A DNA stretch of 64,000 nt from Lophius americanus (Eukaryota > Chordata > Actinopteri > Lophiiformes > Lophiidae), in the NCBI GenBank assembly GCA_037951165.1, contig JBBDHG010000187.1, positions 2,239,501 to 2,303,500 of the forward strand, given 5' to 3'. A program made the position numbers and the translations under genes. The notes under the pieces are model-generated. The model was not told where the DNA came from. It saw only the letters and a list, made by a program, of their open reading frames with translations, and did not search any database. This document shows positions 38,201-48,838 of the stretch, piece after piece (positions within the stretch are counted from its first letter, which is position 1; the number at the start of each line of letters is the position of its first letter).

Positions 38201-41200
38201 AAGGATCCACAAGTAAAAGAAAAGAAAGACCGACCAGTAAAGGAAAAGAAAAACCGACCAGTAAAGGAAAAGAAAAACCGACCAGTAAAGGAAAAGAATA
38301 ACCAACCAGTAAAGGAAAAGAATGATGGACCGGTAAATCAAAAGATTGATACAACCTAAGATAACTTAATTTAACATAGCCTATTCTTGAAAATATGAGT
38401 TAACCAAATGTGTGTGCTTTAAATAAAATAATGTCATATCATCCATGTGTTTTATAAAATGAAGAATTATTTCATTTGTTAGTCTTATGGTGTTATCTAA
38501 ATGTAAAGAACTACAAAACTAAGAAAGTAAGTTATTAATGGCGTTAAAATCTTCCTCTGTATTTGTGTAGTTGCAGAGGCGGCCATCAAACCCCCTTAGT
38601 GCCATTAGGGAGAACCATCTGACTAACCATTGGCTGAGATCCATCTCAGTTCTCTTGTTTTGGTTTCCTCTGTCTTCTTCTGTCTGTGTGAGCCGGGTCA
38701 GAGATCTGGGGGAGTCGGTCCATAGGCTCCTCGCTAATATACCTTAAGACTGTGAAAGTAAAAAATATGGAAAGAATGTTAATCTGGGTGTGAGCTACTC
38801 CCTCTCTTAAAGCTCTTACACGTTAAGCCACATACCCACACTCCAGAGGCTTAATTAGTTGTAAGCCATCTCACCGATGTGTGCTAAAAACGTGAGGAAT
38901 CGACTGTGCTGTGGTTAAAAATGTCACATCTGTGTGTTTCAGGACCGCTCCAGAATGTACGACAGTCTGAACATGCACTCTCTGGAGAGCTCCCTGATTG
39001 ACATCATGCGAGCTGAGCAGGATCCAATGAAAAGTAAGCTTGCCCTTTTCCATTCGGTCTACGTTGGGGGGGGGGGTCAAAAGAGGGATGGTGATCATGT
39101 TCGGTGAGAAGGCCTGACATCGCATGGGGACAGTCCTGTTGCTCCCAGAGCTGTGTTGTTTTTCCACACACCAGCTTATTTTGTCTCCCGCTGAGAGCTT
39201 AATACTTCTGCCACCAGCTGCACATTAACTTGACCTTCCAGCTCTGATCCTGTTGCTACTTAACCTGGGCAGCACACAGAGCTGAAGAATGTGTCGAGAG
39301 AGGAGAAAAATGACGTTTTTACTGTAAATATGTCTCTAATTAGTTACAGATATTTTCTAACATGGCAGGCATGTGCATATCAGCCATGCCTTCACATTGT
39401 CAAATAAGGAGTGAGCTGGAGGACTATAAATGCTATTTCTTTGGAATTATTCCTCCTGGTTTGGCAGCAGCACATAGTTTGTCACTGTCCTGGACTCAGC
39501 TGTCGGACATCAGAGGAGCAGTGTCAAATAGCTGCACCCTCCTCTCCCGGAGACGGCTGCCTGTAGCTCATATGCAGCCTCACAGGTCAGCTTCTCTTTT
39601 AAATATGACCCATAAATAACAGCACTGCCATGTCTGGAGAAGCACCAAAGATTCTTAAGCAGGATTATTCATTATTAATATAATTCATCAGGTTCAAACC
39701 TGTGCCCTCCTTTCATGGGTGAGTTTCTGGTTTGTTCATGCTGGAGCAGATGGAGAGGGCATGAGCCAGTGTGCACAGCAGAGAGAGGGGGATCTAGACT
39801 AATTTTAGATGTGATCACTCTTTCACACACTGTGCATGACAGCCAAGAGGGCAGATGAGAGGGACCGAGAAACAGGGCTGGGCTCCTCTGCCATTTTTAG
39901 CATTGACATGGCTAACATGTCAAAAATACAGAGAGTCACAAAGCAAAAATTTTGTAACTGAAAGTTCATAATTTATCGTTTCAAGCAGACATTACATCTT
40001 TAATAATGAATAGATAGCAGTTTTGTGTCATTAGGAAGAGAACTAAGAAATTTAAGCTACAGTGTAGGGTTTGACCCTTCGGGGGTCTTTACTGTCACCC
40101 AGTGGTTGAATAATAAAACAACAGTGACTCTCAGAACAGACCAGCTGTACAGATCTAGTGAGAATAATGTTGAGCTCACAATTGGCCGGTTTGGTTCAGT
40201 TAAAACAAACTCTGGTGCGGTTGCTCTGTTTGTGTGGTTCATTTAAATAGTTGGGGTCAAATCGATTATTAAATGTCATCTTTGGTTATAAAATACTTAA
40301 AAGATTTGGAAGTTATCAAATATGGTCTGGAATAATTATCCTAATCAGTTTATTAAAAGTTATTTTCATCCGTAATTACCTCAACCATGTTTTCCCTCAC
40401 GTCTGATTGAACAATTGAATAGATCTCCTTGACTTGGAGGGAGAGTTGGTCTCAGGCCAGAGTAGATCCCATTTAAAATATGGTGTGGTTCAGGAAAGAT
40501 TTGCAGATCCAACACTTTTCCCTTTAACATTGCTGGGTAGAAAGTTATTTCTTTAATTTCTAAAGGAATAATGCATGTATCTTGATGGGGAAAAGATATG
40601 AATATTCAAGTGGTTAGTATACAAGTGTGCTCCATTTATTATGTATCAATATTAAAGCTAGCAGATTTAAGTATTTGGCAGTTAAAATCTTTCAACCTCA
40701 AATGATGGTTTCAAGGCTATCAGTTGGATTTCGGTTAAGGTTGGTTTGAATTAAAGGTGCCTGTTAATATCTAAGTGTCCTTGTAGTTCAATATCAGAGA
40801 ATGCATTAAAAGTTGCATTGCAGGTTGGTATGTTTTGTGGGTAATCAAGTCAACCTGTGTCTGTATCATAATTGTGATTCATGAGTCATACTGCTCCTTC
40901 GTAGAGGATTTGGATAAGATAGGGAAAAAAAAAATAGCCTAATCATTACAAATCCAATTATATTTCTTGATCAAGGCAAAAAAAAGGGGGGGATCTTCTA
41001 AATTCCCTCAGTGTTCCTTTAACCTCAGCTCAGTGCATTTTCGAAAAAGGAGAGCTCTGTTCCTTTCGCTCACAGCAGACATGTCAGACGGCTGTAGGTT
41101 ACAAATGTGTTTGTGTCGTGTTCTTGCTGCCATGTAGACACACACCGGCGTCTCTCTGTCCTCTCCATCTGCTGTGTCTCATCACTGTATGTCTATTTCT

Positions 41201-44200
41201 CATGTCAGGCCGTGTGGGATGCCCCAACCCTGGGGCCGACGGCCTGCTCATGCTCAATGGTAATTATCTCTTCCAACCATCTCCCAACGTTGTGCACAAA
41301 CTAAAGAGACGCCGTTCTCAGGGCAGCAGTGGAAGCATCATGTGAGCTTGATGCTCGCTTCAAATGCTTCCATTCTTTAGCCTTATTAGGCACATTCAGA
41401 CGACTACAGAAGAGAATATCTACTAGGTGTTTTTTTAATCCATTCTCCTGCGGTGTATTTGCGTTAAGGGCCATTTGCCCTGTGGGGCCACGGAGGGCTC
41501 TATGCACAGAGGATCCATTATGTTTTGTAATGTAACCATCAGTGTTGCATTGTCAAATCTCCTAATGACCATGACTGTGTACTTTTTCTTCATTCAAAGT
41601 CAATATGTACTATAGTAATCGGTTGTGATCCTGCATGCATAATTATGAGTGTTTTTGTTCTTATCGTATCATATTTTGAATGCGCTACAAATAGGACTTG
41701 AACACATTTTCATTAAAATGTCAATTTTCAGTTCCACTTTGAATAATTGAAGCCCCTGGGACTTTGTGCGTCACGTGTGGTCAGTAATCACAAATAAAAT
41801 CTTGTTTTGTAACCGTCTTAATGGAACACAAATCTGGGCCAGGCCGCATTTGCACATAACTACAAGCTTTGTCTGTTTCTGGGGCGTACGGCTCCCTCCT
41901 GAGACCCAGCAATCGGCAGTTTTTGTCCCATGTAGGAGGCTAAAGTCTGATGAAACATGCTGCTGAGATGAGCTTCATTGTCCCTGGTGAAGGACATCCA
42001 GAGCTTTTCAGTGATGTAACCTATGTGTAGCTGGATTATGACAGATTTAGTTTTCTGGTTTTCCAAATTGTTGGCTGTGGCACATTTTATAGAAATATAA
42101 AGTTCAGTTGTAGAATCCATCTACAGAGTAGTTAAACAAGTTTTCAGAACAATGAGGCGGGAATGTTTATTTTATAGTGACATCAAACATGTCTACATGT
42201 ATTTTTGCCTTTTACTTATCATTGTGCTGAATGACATCAATTTGCAATATCAGTTTTGATGACTGCCACAAAAGGTTTATTTCTTCTCATCTGAAAGTAA
42301 TGATGTTATTCTGGGTCTCTACGGGTCTAAGTTAAAGGGATTTAAGTATTAAAAATGAATTTAGAGCACTTTTTTGTGGTTGATACAGACTATTAAATGA
42401 GTAGTAAGATGATAAATAAAGAGGCTAGGAGCTTAAATACAGGTTACATGTGTTTCATTTTTAATAATGATATGTCTGCATAGCTGAAACTTGCATTCTT
42501 GTACTTTTCTACATGCAGCCAGGAGCTATGGCAGACGTCGAGGTAAACATCTACAACACGTACTCTTGTTGTACTTATTCTTTTGTGGCATGCTTCATTG
42601 CTTGACTCTGGAGTTGGAATAAAACTGCCTTTCTGTCTTTTTTAAATCCAGTGATGCATTCATACTTTTGTAGTCTCATACAACCTTTATGTTACCAATC
42701 TGCCTAAAAAATTATTTATCATAAAAAAGATTACAAATACTTCAGAGTTTTGTTAGTATACCGATATGCATGATGTCAAGTGTTTCATGTTTGTTTCATG
42801 TTTCTCTGAAGCAGTGGCGTCCGTGCCTTTACTTCAAGGAACACCGAAGGTCTATAGCATGGTAGCATAGAATGTGACATCTTGCTTATCCTTCATGCAG
42901 CTCTTTCTGAACAGTACAGTAATATTGGTTGAAGAAAAAAAAACATTTACCTCCACATTTTCACTGCAGCCCATCTCATCCTCTGCTCTGAGGCTTAAGA
43001 GCTCGCAGACCTCGTACTATCTCACCAACATAATATTTTCTGTCGATTTTCCCACTCTTTGAGGTAGCTGCTAACTGCTAACTGCTTGTAGCAGACAGCA
43101 GTTGTGAGTTGCACACAAATTATCTTCCTAATTTACCACCTCATCTAACCAGATGTTCGATTCGCCTCTACTACTACCTGTGTATTGTGTGAGGTGGGCT
43201 CAAGTGATGCATTAATGTATCGGGTTACTACTCCTTCCATTGGCTCTCACATGGCCACCAAAAATGAGGACACAGTTGGACCTGTGTCATTCATTTTACA
43301 GCTGCATATACAAAACATTAGAGATTGGGAATGTACAAGTTAACACATGCAAGTTAGTCCTATTCAGACTAACTGATTTGACAAGCGTGGTCATTTGGAA
43401 TTTTTTTTTTTTTTTTTGCAAAAAAACTGCAGAACTTCGCAAACTTTTCTCAAACTGCAGAAATTCAATGCCACCAATTTATCAGACAACACGTTATAAT
43501 CATGGCATTCTTCTTCGTGACAGATATTTGACTGGTGACAGATATTTTAAACATTTAACTGATTTGGACCGGTCATCTACTACTGAATAAGGTTTATCTG
43601 CATCACAAGTATAGCAGGGAAGTTCCCAGCATCATGTTTTTTGCAAAATATGTTTATTAATAATTCATGTTAGCCAACAGGACTTTATTGATATGAGCAT
43701 CAATGTGTAGAAATTATGGCCAGTCATCACCTCCAAAGCCTTTTTATTTTTCTGAATATTATGAATGCTTATTTTTCTGAGATTGGAAATGATTTTAAAT
43801 AAATGTCTGAATTTGGTGTTGGTGGAAATTGACTTTTGTCTTTACTTAGCATTGTCTGGCTCTTTTCTCCACCAGGCCGCTCCACCCTGTTCCCTATCGA
43901 TGACAATCTCCTCGATGATGGCCACAGCAACCAGGGTGTCCCAGGAGTCCTCGGCTCCCCCAATTGTTTCCCGCATCAAAACGGGGAACGAATCGAGCGC
44001 TTTTCTCGTAAGGTGTTTGTGGGAGGTTTGCCCCCTGACATAGATGAAGGTAAGTGCACCAAAACTATTTGTCATGGTTGAATTAGACTACTTTTTCTGC
44101 TCTGATATCTTTTCTCCTTATTCACTTGTGTTTTTCCACTTTCCATCAAGATGAAATAACTTCCAGCTTCCGCCGCTTTGGTCACCTGGTGGTGGACTGG

Positions 44201-45480
44201 CCACATAAAGCAGAGAGCAAATCCTACTTTCCACCTAAAGGTATGCAACAATATTAATATCGGTATTAAACATTTATTCATGGCATTGTGCTTTAATGCT
44301 GTTATATAATGCTGATTACTGATTACTGTTGTTATAGTGATGATAACATGTCTTTAATGCATTCACTGATGCTGTGCATGTGTTTCCCAGGATATGCATT
44401 CCTGCTATTCCAGGAGGAAAGCTCAGTGCAAGCTCTGATTGAGGCCTGCATGGAGGAGGATGGGAAGCTCTACCTGTGTGTCTCCAGCCCCACCATCAAG
44501 GACAAACCAGTGAGTTCAGCAAGCTCACACGGAAGAAAAACAATGTGCTGACACGATATGTTTCTCAATAGACCAGATTCAGAGCTTAATTTAATTTGAC
44601 CTTGACTCCAGGTGCAAATTCGACCTTGGAACCTCAGCGACAGTGACTTTGTGATGGATGGATCTCAGCCTCTTGATCCCCGCAAGACAATCTTTGTGGG
44701 AGGAGTCCCTCGTCCCCTGAGAGCAAGTAATTACGCACCCTTTTTTAGTTTTCATGGGAGCTATAAGATTCTCCTCTCCAATCTGTCACTTCCTGTGTTG
44801 TAACGTCATCACACCTGCTCCTTATTTCTGTTCACTTCTTTGCTTCATTCATTTAAATGTATTCTTTTCCCCCTCCGATTAGTCGAGTTGGCCATGATTA
44901 TGGATCGCCTCTATGGCGGAGTGTGCTACGCAGGAATTGACACTGATCCGGAGCTGAAGTACCCCAAGGGAGCCGGGCGTGTGGCCTTCTCCAATCAACA
45001 GAGCTACATCGCTGCCATCAGCGCCAGATTTGTTCAGCTGCAGCATGGAGACATTGACAAACGGGTACAATCCCCACATCCTTAATATTCACTGTTTTTC
45101 ATAAATTGTGTGACTCATGTATTATTGTGTCGTTAATACAGTGTGTGTGTTTGTGTGTGTGCGTGCATGCGTGTATGTGTGTGTGTGTGCATGCATGCAC
45201 ATTGTAACCATTAATGCATTTTCCACACGTCCTCTCTGAAATGTGTGTGCAGGTGGAGGTGAAGCCCTACGTCCTGGACGATCAGCTGTGTGATGAGTGT
45301 CAGGGCGCACGCTGCGGTGGGAAGTTCGCTCCCTTTTTCTGCGCTAATGTCACCTGCCTGCAGTACTACTGCGAATTCTGCTGGGCCAACATCCACTCCC
45401 GCGCCGGACGAGAGTTTCACAAGCCCCTGGTCAAAGAGGGAGCTGACCGCCCACGCCAGATTCACTTTCGCTGGAACTAG
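31372..45480 (+). CDS. cpeb2: Cytoplasmic polyadenylation element-binding protein 2, 11 coding exons
   Basis: Sequence-specific mRNA-binding protein of the CPEB2-4 subgroup, controlling translation and poly(A) length of target mRNAs in the cytoplasm. The joined exons give 2253 bp, 750 aa, with phase kept throughout. Residues 1-~390 are a Ser/Pro/Asn-rich low-complexity region (with SRRSPVSPQ, FLQQRNNYNQHQ, SPLKKPFSSNVIAPPKFPRS). RRM1 starts near 494 (RKVFVGGLPPDIDE) and RRM2 near 601 (KTIFVGGVPRPLRA). The C-terminal CPEB zinc-binding domain (~688-735) has CDEC, FC, TC, YYC, FC and a pair of His, and the protein ends in the family signature QIHFRWN. ENIFRTDSNSNAMLPLQ, DRSRMYDSLNMHSLE and CPNPGADGLLMLNG identify CPEB2 rather than CPEB3/4. 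The mammalian alternative segment between exons 2 and 3 was not found. Confidence 0.96.
32281..34884 (+). other. cpeb2: cpeb2 intron 1
   Basis: No exon was seen. It contains a perfect hairpin sequence at 33548-33570 and a block at about 33780-34040 (gactccaccccttaatccca; tctggattcagcccctgaaa; catcaagcat) that resembles an old fish interspersed repeat with internally repeated motifs. The rest is unremarkable A/T-rich intron. Confidence 0.6.
34885..35154 (+). CDS. cpeb2: cpeb2 coding exon 2
   Basis: Acceptor TTTACAG at 34884, donor CAG|GTAAAT. 90 codons in phase 0, from PMAKPSPW to NSNAMLPLQ. Confidence 0.94.
35361..35925 (+). mobile_element. piggyBac-like non-autonomous element, copy B
   Basis: Related to 14803-15147 but inverted. 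The left terminus is CCCTTCAATGTCC and the right reads GCATTAAAGG. The flanking TTAA sites have decayed (ATAA and TTGA). The segment 35362-35490 aligns by eye with the reverse complement of about 15150-15015, and 35885-35925 with the other end. The copy has about 220 extra internal bases. It carries TCGVPQ...TL-type LINE reverse-transcriptase coding around 35755-35840 on the plus strand, broken by a frameshift. Confidence 0.65.
37138..37450 (-). repeat. Common fish interspersed repeat (SINE/LINE-tail type)
   Basis: Ordered blocks such as ggtcaccatggtggct, catattctccctctgggtgc, tctctaaattgcctgtaggt, 'gtgaatgtgagtgtgaatga' and 'caactgggataggttgagcc' match a very abundant teleost repeat as I remember it. 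It is diverged. Strand assignment is uncertain. Confidence 0.65.
38160..38345 (+). repeat. 24-bp minisatellite with open reading frame (PVKEKKNR repeat)
   Basis: Seven or so copies of a 24-bp unit (ccagtaaaggaaaagaaaaa plus four bases) keep one frame open and encode eight-residue units of the type RPVKEKKN/D. They sit inside an open frame that starts at an ATG at 38125 or 38148 and ends at 38359. It lies between cpeb2 exons 2 and 3. There is no evidence that it is spliced into cpeb2. Confidence 0.8.
38943..39033 (+). CDS. cpeb2: cpeb2 coding exon 3
   Basis: Acceptor GTGTTTCAG, donor A|GTAAGC. It encodes DRSRMYDSLNMHSLESSLID and IMRAEQDPMK, a block shared by all CPEB2-4 proteins, and ends with one base of a split codon. 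Confidence 0.94.
41209..41259 (+). CDS. cpeb2: cpeb2 coding exon 4 (CPEB2-type 51-nt exon)
   Basis: 51 bp (17 codons' worth, phase 1 at both ends) encoding RVGCPNPGADGLLMLNG. Mammalian CPEB2 has LSYPHPGTDNLLMLNG here. Being a multiple of three it can be skipped without a frame change. Confidence 0.9.
42519..42542 (+). CDS. cpeb2: cpeb2 24-nt microexon (RSYGRRR)
   Basis: Acceptor CTACATGCAG, 24 bases, donor GTAAAC. It encodes A-RSYGRRR-G across split codons and corresponds to the RTYGRRRG microexon of CPEB4. Skipping it joins LMLNG directly to RSTLFPIDD, in frame, matching the short isoform. A UGC triplet sits immediately before the acceptor AG, the arrangement associated with SRRM4-dependent neural microexons. 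Confidence 0.88.
43876..44049 (+). CDS. cpeb2: cpeb2 coding exon 6 (start of RRM1)
   Basis: 174 bp, acceptor TCCACCAG, donor GAAG|GTAAGT. It encodes RSTLFPIDDNLLDDGHSNQ through KVFVGGLPPDIDE, the RNP2 region of RRM1. Confidence 0.95.
44151..44240 (+). CDS. cpeb2: cpeb2 coding exon 7 (RRM1)
   Basis: 90 bp, acceptor CCATCAAG, donor AAAG|GTATGC. It encodes EITSSFRRFGHLVVDWPHKA and ESKSYFPPK. Confidence 0.95.
44391..44509 (+). CDS. cpeb2: cpeb2 coding exon 8 (RRM1 end)
   Basis: 119 bp, acceptor TTTCCCAG, donor CCA|GTGAGT. It encodes GYAFLLFQEESSVQALIEAC through SSPTIKDKP, with the RNP1 motif. Confidence 0.95.
44612..44726 (+). CDS. cpeb2: cpeb2 coding exon 9 (RRM2 start)
   Basis: 115 bp, acceptor GACTCCAG, donor GCAA|GTAATT. 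It encodes VQIRPWNLSDSDFVMDGSQP and KTIFVGGVPRPLRA. The split codon with the next exon reads ATC (Ile) where mammals have Val. Confidence 0.94.
44883..45064 (+). CDS. cpeb2: cpeb2 coding exon 10 (RRM2)
   Basis: 182 bp, acceptor CGATTAG, donor CGG|GTACAA. It encodes ELAMIMDRLYGGVCYAGID through FVQLQHGDIDKR. Confidence 0.95.
45141..45195 (+). repeat. TG microsatellite in last cpeb2 intron
   Basis: (TG)n with gcatgc units in the 188-bp intron before the terminal exon. In RNA it is a UG-rich tract about 60-110 nt upstream of the acceptor. Confidence 0.9.
45253..45480 (+). CDS. cpeb2: cpeb2 coding exon 11 (zinc-binding domain, stop)
   Basis: 228 bp, acceptor TGTGTGCAG at the end of a TG-repeat-rich 188-bp intron. 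It encodes the Cys/His-rich CPEB zinc-binding domain and the terminal QIHFRWN followed by TAG. Confidence 0.96.
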   Translation: MEVKPYVLDDQLCDECQGARCGGKFAPFFCANVTCLQYYCEFCWANIHSRAGREFHKPLVKEGADRPRQIHFRWN

Positions 45481-48400
45481 AGATGCGACCACAGCCACGG
45501 TGACAGTCAGAGGGTAGGGAACTGAAACACTGGCTGACAGGGAAAAGGGAGCGTCGCTCCGCCTGTCCTGCTCTCCTAAGCTATCAGTATAATCGATTAT
45601 GTAACACTATACAGTATGTGCTATATATCTATATCTTTTGTAGCAGCCAAACACCACAAGCCTCAGTTTTTCACCAAAATCCCCCTCACATCTCAGGCTC
45701 TGACAACTCTACAACTCTTTTGTGGTACTTTCATCTTTTCTAAGAGGAGATTTAAAAAGAGATTGATTTTTGTAGGTTTTTATTCTTATGATTATTATTA
45801 TTTTTGTATGTGAGATTTAAAGTAGCTATGGGAATGTTTCTTGCATGGGGGCAGCTTGTCTGTCTGTCTGTCTGTCTGCTGCTAGACACCCTTCAGTGTG
45901 TGTAGTGCACAATTGTTTCTTGGAAAACCTTGGTTCTCTAATGTCGACGCCTGCCCCAGGTCATTAACCAAAGGTAGCAAAGAGATAGCAAGCATAAAAT
46001 TGACACATTCTCTGCTGCGAAGCAAAAAGGTTGTTTTTAAAGTTATCATGGGCTATTTTCTTTTTTCTTAGAGGGTGTATTAAAACAAAGACGATGGGGT
46101 TATTTCTGTGCTCATACTGACCCATAGAGTGATACCTCAAAATGCTAAATCTGGTTTTTGCTAACTGTATTCAACATTTATACCGAAGCTATTTTAGAAG
46201 CTTTGCTGCTATATATACATATATATTAATATATGTGTAGGTATTATATTTAATGCCATTTATAAACTAGAATCATGTCAAATGAAATGCAGTACGCACT
46301 CATTATTGGCCCCCATTGCCATGGAAAGTGCATGTTTTGACAATAGGCGTAGTTACACAAATAGCATATTTATGAAATATAGGAATTGAGGAAAATTATG
46401 ATATGAGGAAAAAAAACAAAAAAAAACTCTGAAATAATAATTGAAGTTCAGACATAAGCCTCTAGTAGCATGACCGTCTATTACAGAATCCCAAGAGGGG
46501 GAAAAAATCTGACAAAGCTAAATAAGTTTAAAAAAAACCTATATAAACTTGCATGCATCGATGTTTATCTGTTGTTTGCATACGTAATAATACAAAGAGT
46601 GGTATTGGTTCTGCTGTAGATATAGTAGACGCCATCATTTTGTGACACGTGATGGCTTGTAATCAAAAATCAAAAAATCCTGTCGAGAAGCAGAGTGGTG
46701 TTCAGTGGTTTGTGTTTGTGTCGTCCCTGTGCCGTGTGACTGTAGTGTAGACTGAGGCTCTAGTTTAGTTAACCCTACTGATTTACCTAGAGAATTAAAG
46801 CATCAAAGTATCTCCTGCCTTCACCCTTCCTATTCTGTGTCTTAGTGTGGCTCCAAAGGGTCCAGACCAAATGCAAACAGACAGACTTGATCAGCTTGGA
46901 TTGAACCGGGAGGAGGCTGAAGGTCATGTTAGTTTTATAATCTAGGGAAACTCTGACGATGACGACGGTCTCTCGGTTCACGCTTGAAATGAAGCTACTC
47001 TTTGTTTGCCTGCTCGATTTCCACTGTCACCCTTGAATTAAACGATTTAGGGACAATCTCTCTGTGAGGATGGTGGCCCGGCCGTCCGTCTGGTACTGTA
47101 CAAATGTGTTGCTCTGGTGTCGTCGTGGTTTTTGTGCTCCATACTCGGGTGTTAGTGCTCCTTGGTATTAGTGTTCAGATGTCATGTGTATGCCGTCACA
47201 AAACCCTAATGGAACTGAGACTTCACTTAGAATTCAGTCATATAAACTGTTTGTGTTAAAACTACTTACCTGTCACTGGCCCCTGTTTTTATAATCTATA
47301 TTATGCACTACTTTTCTATATGCCCCGCCCATTTCATTTTGTATCCACCCCCTTCAGTGATTTTGGTTTCTCTGAGAGCTCCACCTATTTATAATTCTAC
47401 AGATGATTTATTAAATTTTTATTTTTTCATGATTACTTATTTAAGATGTAGCGTGAAGCAGTGGTCTTAAGTTATATGTGTTCCGTACGAGTAGAGCAGA
47501 TCTGTTCTAATATATTCTGATGTCGTCTGGATGTTGTGAGGTAAGGGGGCAGTGATGAAGGCGACAGGTGGAAGAGCGAGCCCCCGTCGTCCCTCGACCC
47601 CAACCCCACCCCCCGTGTGGCTTTAGTTCTCATGATGTGAACATGTTTGGATATCGTTACCTGTAACACTTGACTCTTGCTGTTTCGTGATGTTCTATTT
47701 TCTATGTTGAAACACTGTTACTTTGTTCCGTACGCGTCTTTGTTTTTGTAAAAATCATATTTATTTCACTATTTTTGTAGACAAAAGTTATTTGATTTTG
47801 ATTGTATTTTTCTATTTGAATAGGAATATTATACGATTTTATTTCCTCCCTCCCTCCCTCCCTCCCTCCCTCCCTCCCGCCCAGCGCTAATTATGTCCAA
47901 AACATCAGTTCAGAGACAAAAAATCATGTCATTTGGCAACAACATCAAAGCTTTTGATAATAAAACGCCGATTCTTATTTTGATACATGTGACACATTTG
48001 ATTTGAAGAAAGGAAACATGAAGGTTTTATTCTGTTCTTGGAAGACACTTGAGATTCTCCCCTGTTGCATCAAGGCCACAGCTGCCTGTCCTCCTAGATG
48101 CTCTGAAACTTGAATATAACACATTTTGAAAGGCTGACTAACCTCGAATCTGTGTTGTGATGTGCAATACTGTTTCTAATGTTTGTATAAAAGTAAGAAC
48201 TACAGTGTAAACCTTTTTAATGCAGATTTATTTTTTTCATTGCATATTTTGCAGATTTCTGATCCACAGTGTCATTTTTTACTGTCAGAAAAAATAAAAC
48301 CCCGTTTTTTCATTGCAACTATTTTTAAATCCAAATATCTTTGTACTGATGTAAATGATTGTAGTTATTTTGGATAGTGTTTTGCTAACAAAAGGAGAGA

Positions 48401-48838
48401 CTTTTTCATGCATATTTCTATTTCATTTCATCTTGTTTTATCCCACCTTTTGTTTTAATTTACTAGCAGATTTCTTGGAATAATTTTTCATATTTAAACG
48501 TCATTGGTATTATTTTGTATTTTTATGTGGAAATACACTATATATAAACTTAAAATGCTAATTGCTGAGATATTATTTTGAGTTTAATTATTTTTAAAGC
48601 TAAATATTTGTAATTTTATTGTCAAAGTGACTAATTTCTAAATCAGAGTTTGTGTATAGATTCACAAAAGTGGTTTTATGAGGTGTTTGGATTGTAATTA
48701 TTACTGAATGGTTCTTTGATATGCAAAATGAATATCATGTTTATTTTTACTTTTTGTTGGTTTTGTATTTAAATGGGGTGATGATTTCAACCTTTTTTTT
48801 TTCTTTCACTTCCTGAATAAAGACCCATTCTGTTTGGA
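45481..48838 (+). other. cpeb2: cpeb2 3' UTR
   Basis: About 3.36 kb from the stop to the AATAAA at 48816-48821. It includes (CTGT)n at 45858-45882 and (CCCT)n at 47847-47878. CPE-like TTTTTAT sites occur at 45777-45783 and 48520-48526. A miR-25/92-type seed match GTGCAATA is at 48162-48169 and a miR-26-type ACTTGAA is at 48108-48114. Internal AATAAA hexamers at 47959-47964 and 48293-48298 could give shorter forms. The 3' boundary is inferred from the last signal and the change in composition. Confidence 0.75.
48816..48821 (+). terminator. cpeb2: cpeb2 polyadenylation signal
   Basis: AATAAA followed after about 20 bases by TG-rich sequence (ggttgtgacttggtgatgtg), as expected of a cleavage/polyadenylation site. 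Confidence 0.7.

Larger units (their letters stand above)
35155..38942 (+). other. cpeb2: cpeb2 intron 2
   Basis: It holds the piggyBac-like element copy B (35361-35925), an interspersed repeat (37138-37450) and a 24-bp minisatellite (38160-38345). No counterpart of the mammalian alternative exon in this position was recognised. Confidence 0.7.
39034..43875 (+). other. cpeb2: cpeb2 introns 3 to 5
   Basis: Apart from exons 4 and 5 (41209-41259, 42519-42542), nothing coding was seen. Poly-G (39067-39076) and poly-T (43402-43418) runs are present. The block 39360-39860 is less A/T-rich and might be regulatory, by impression only. Confidence 0.6.
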
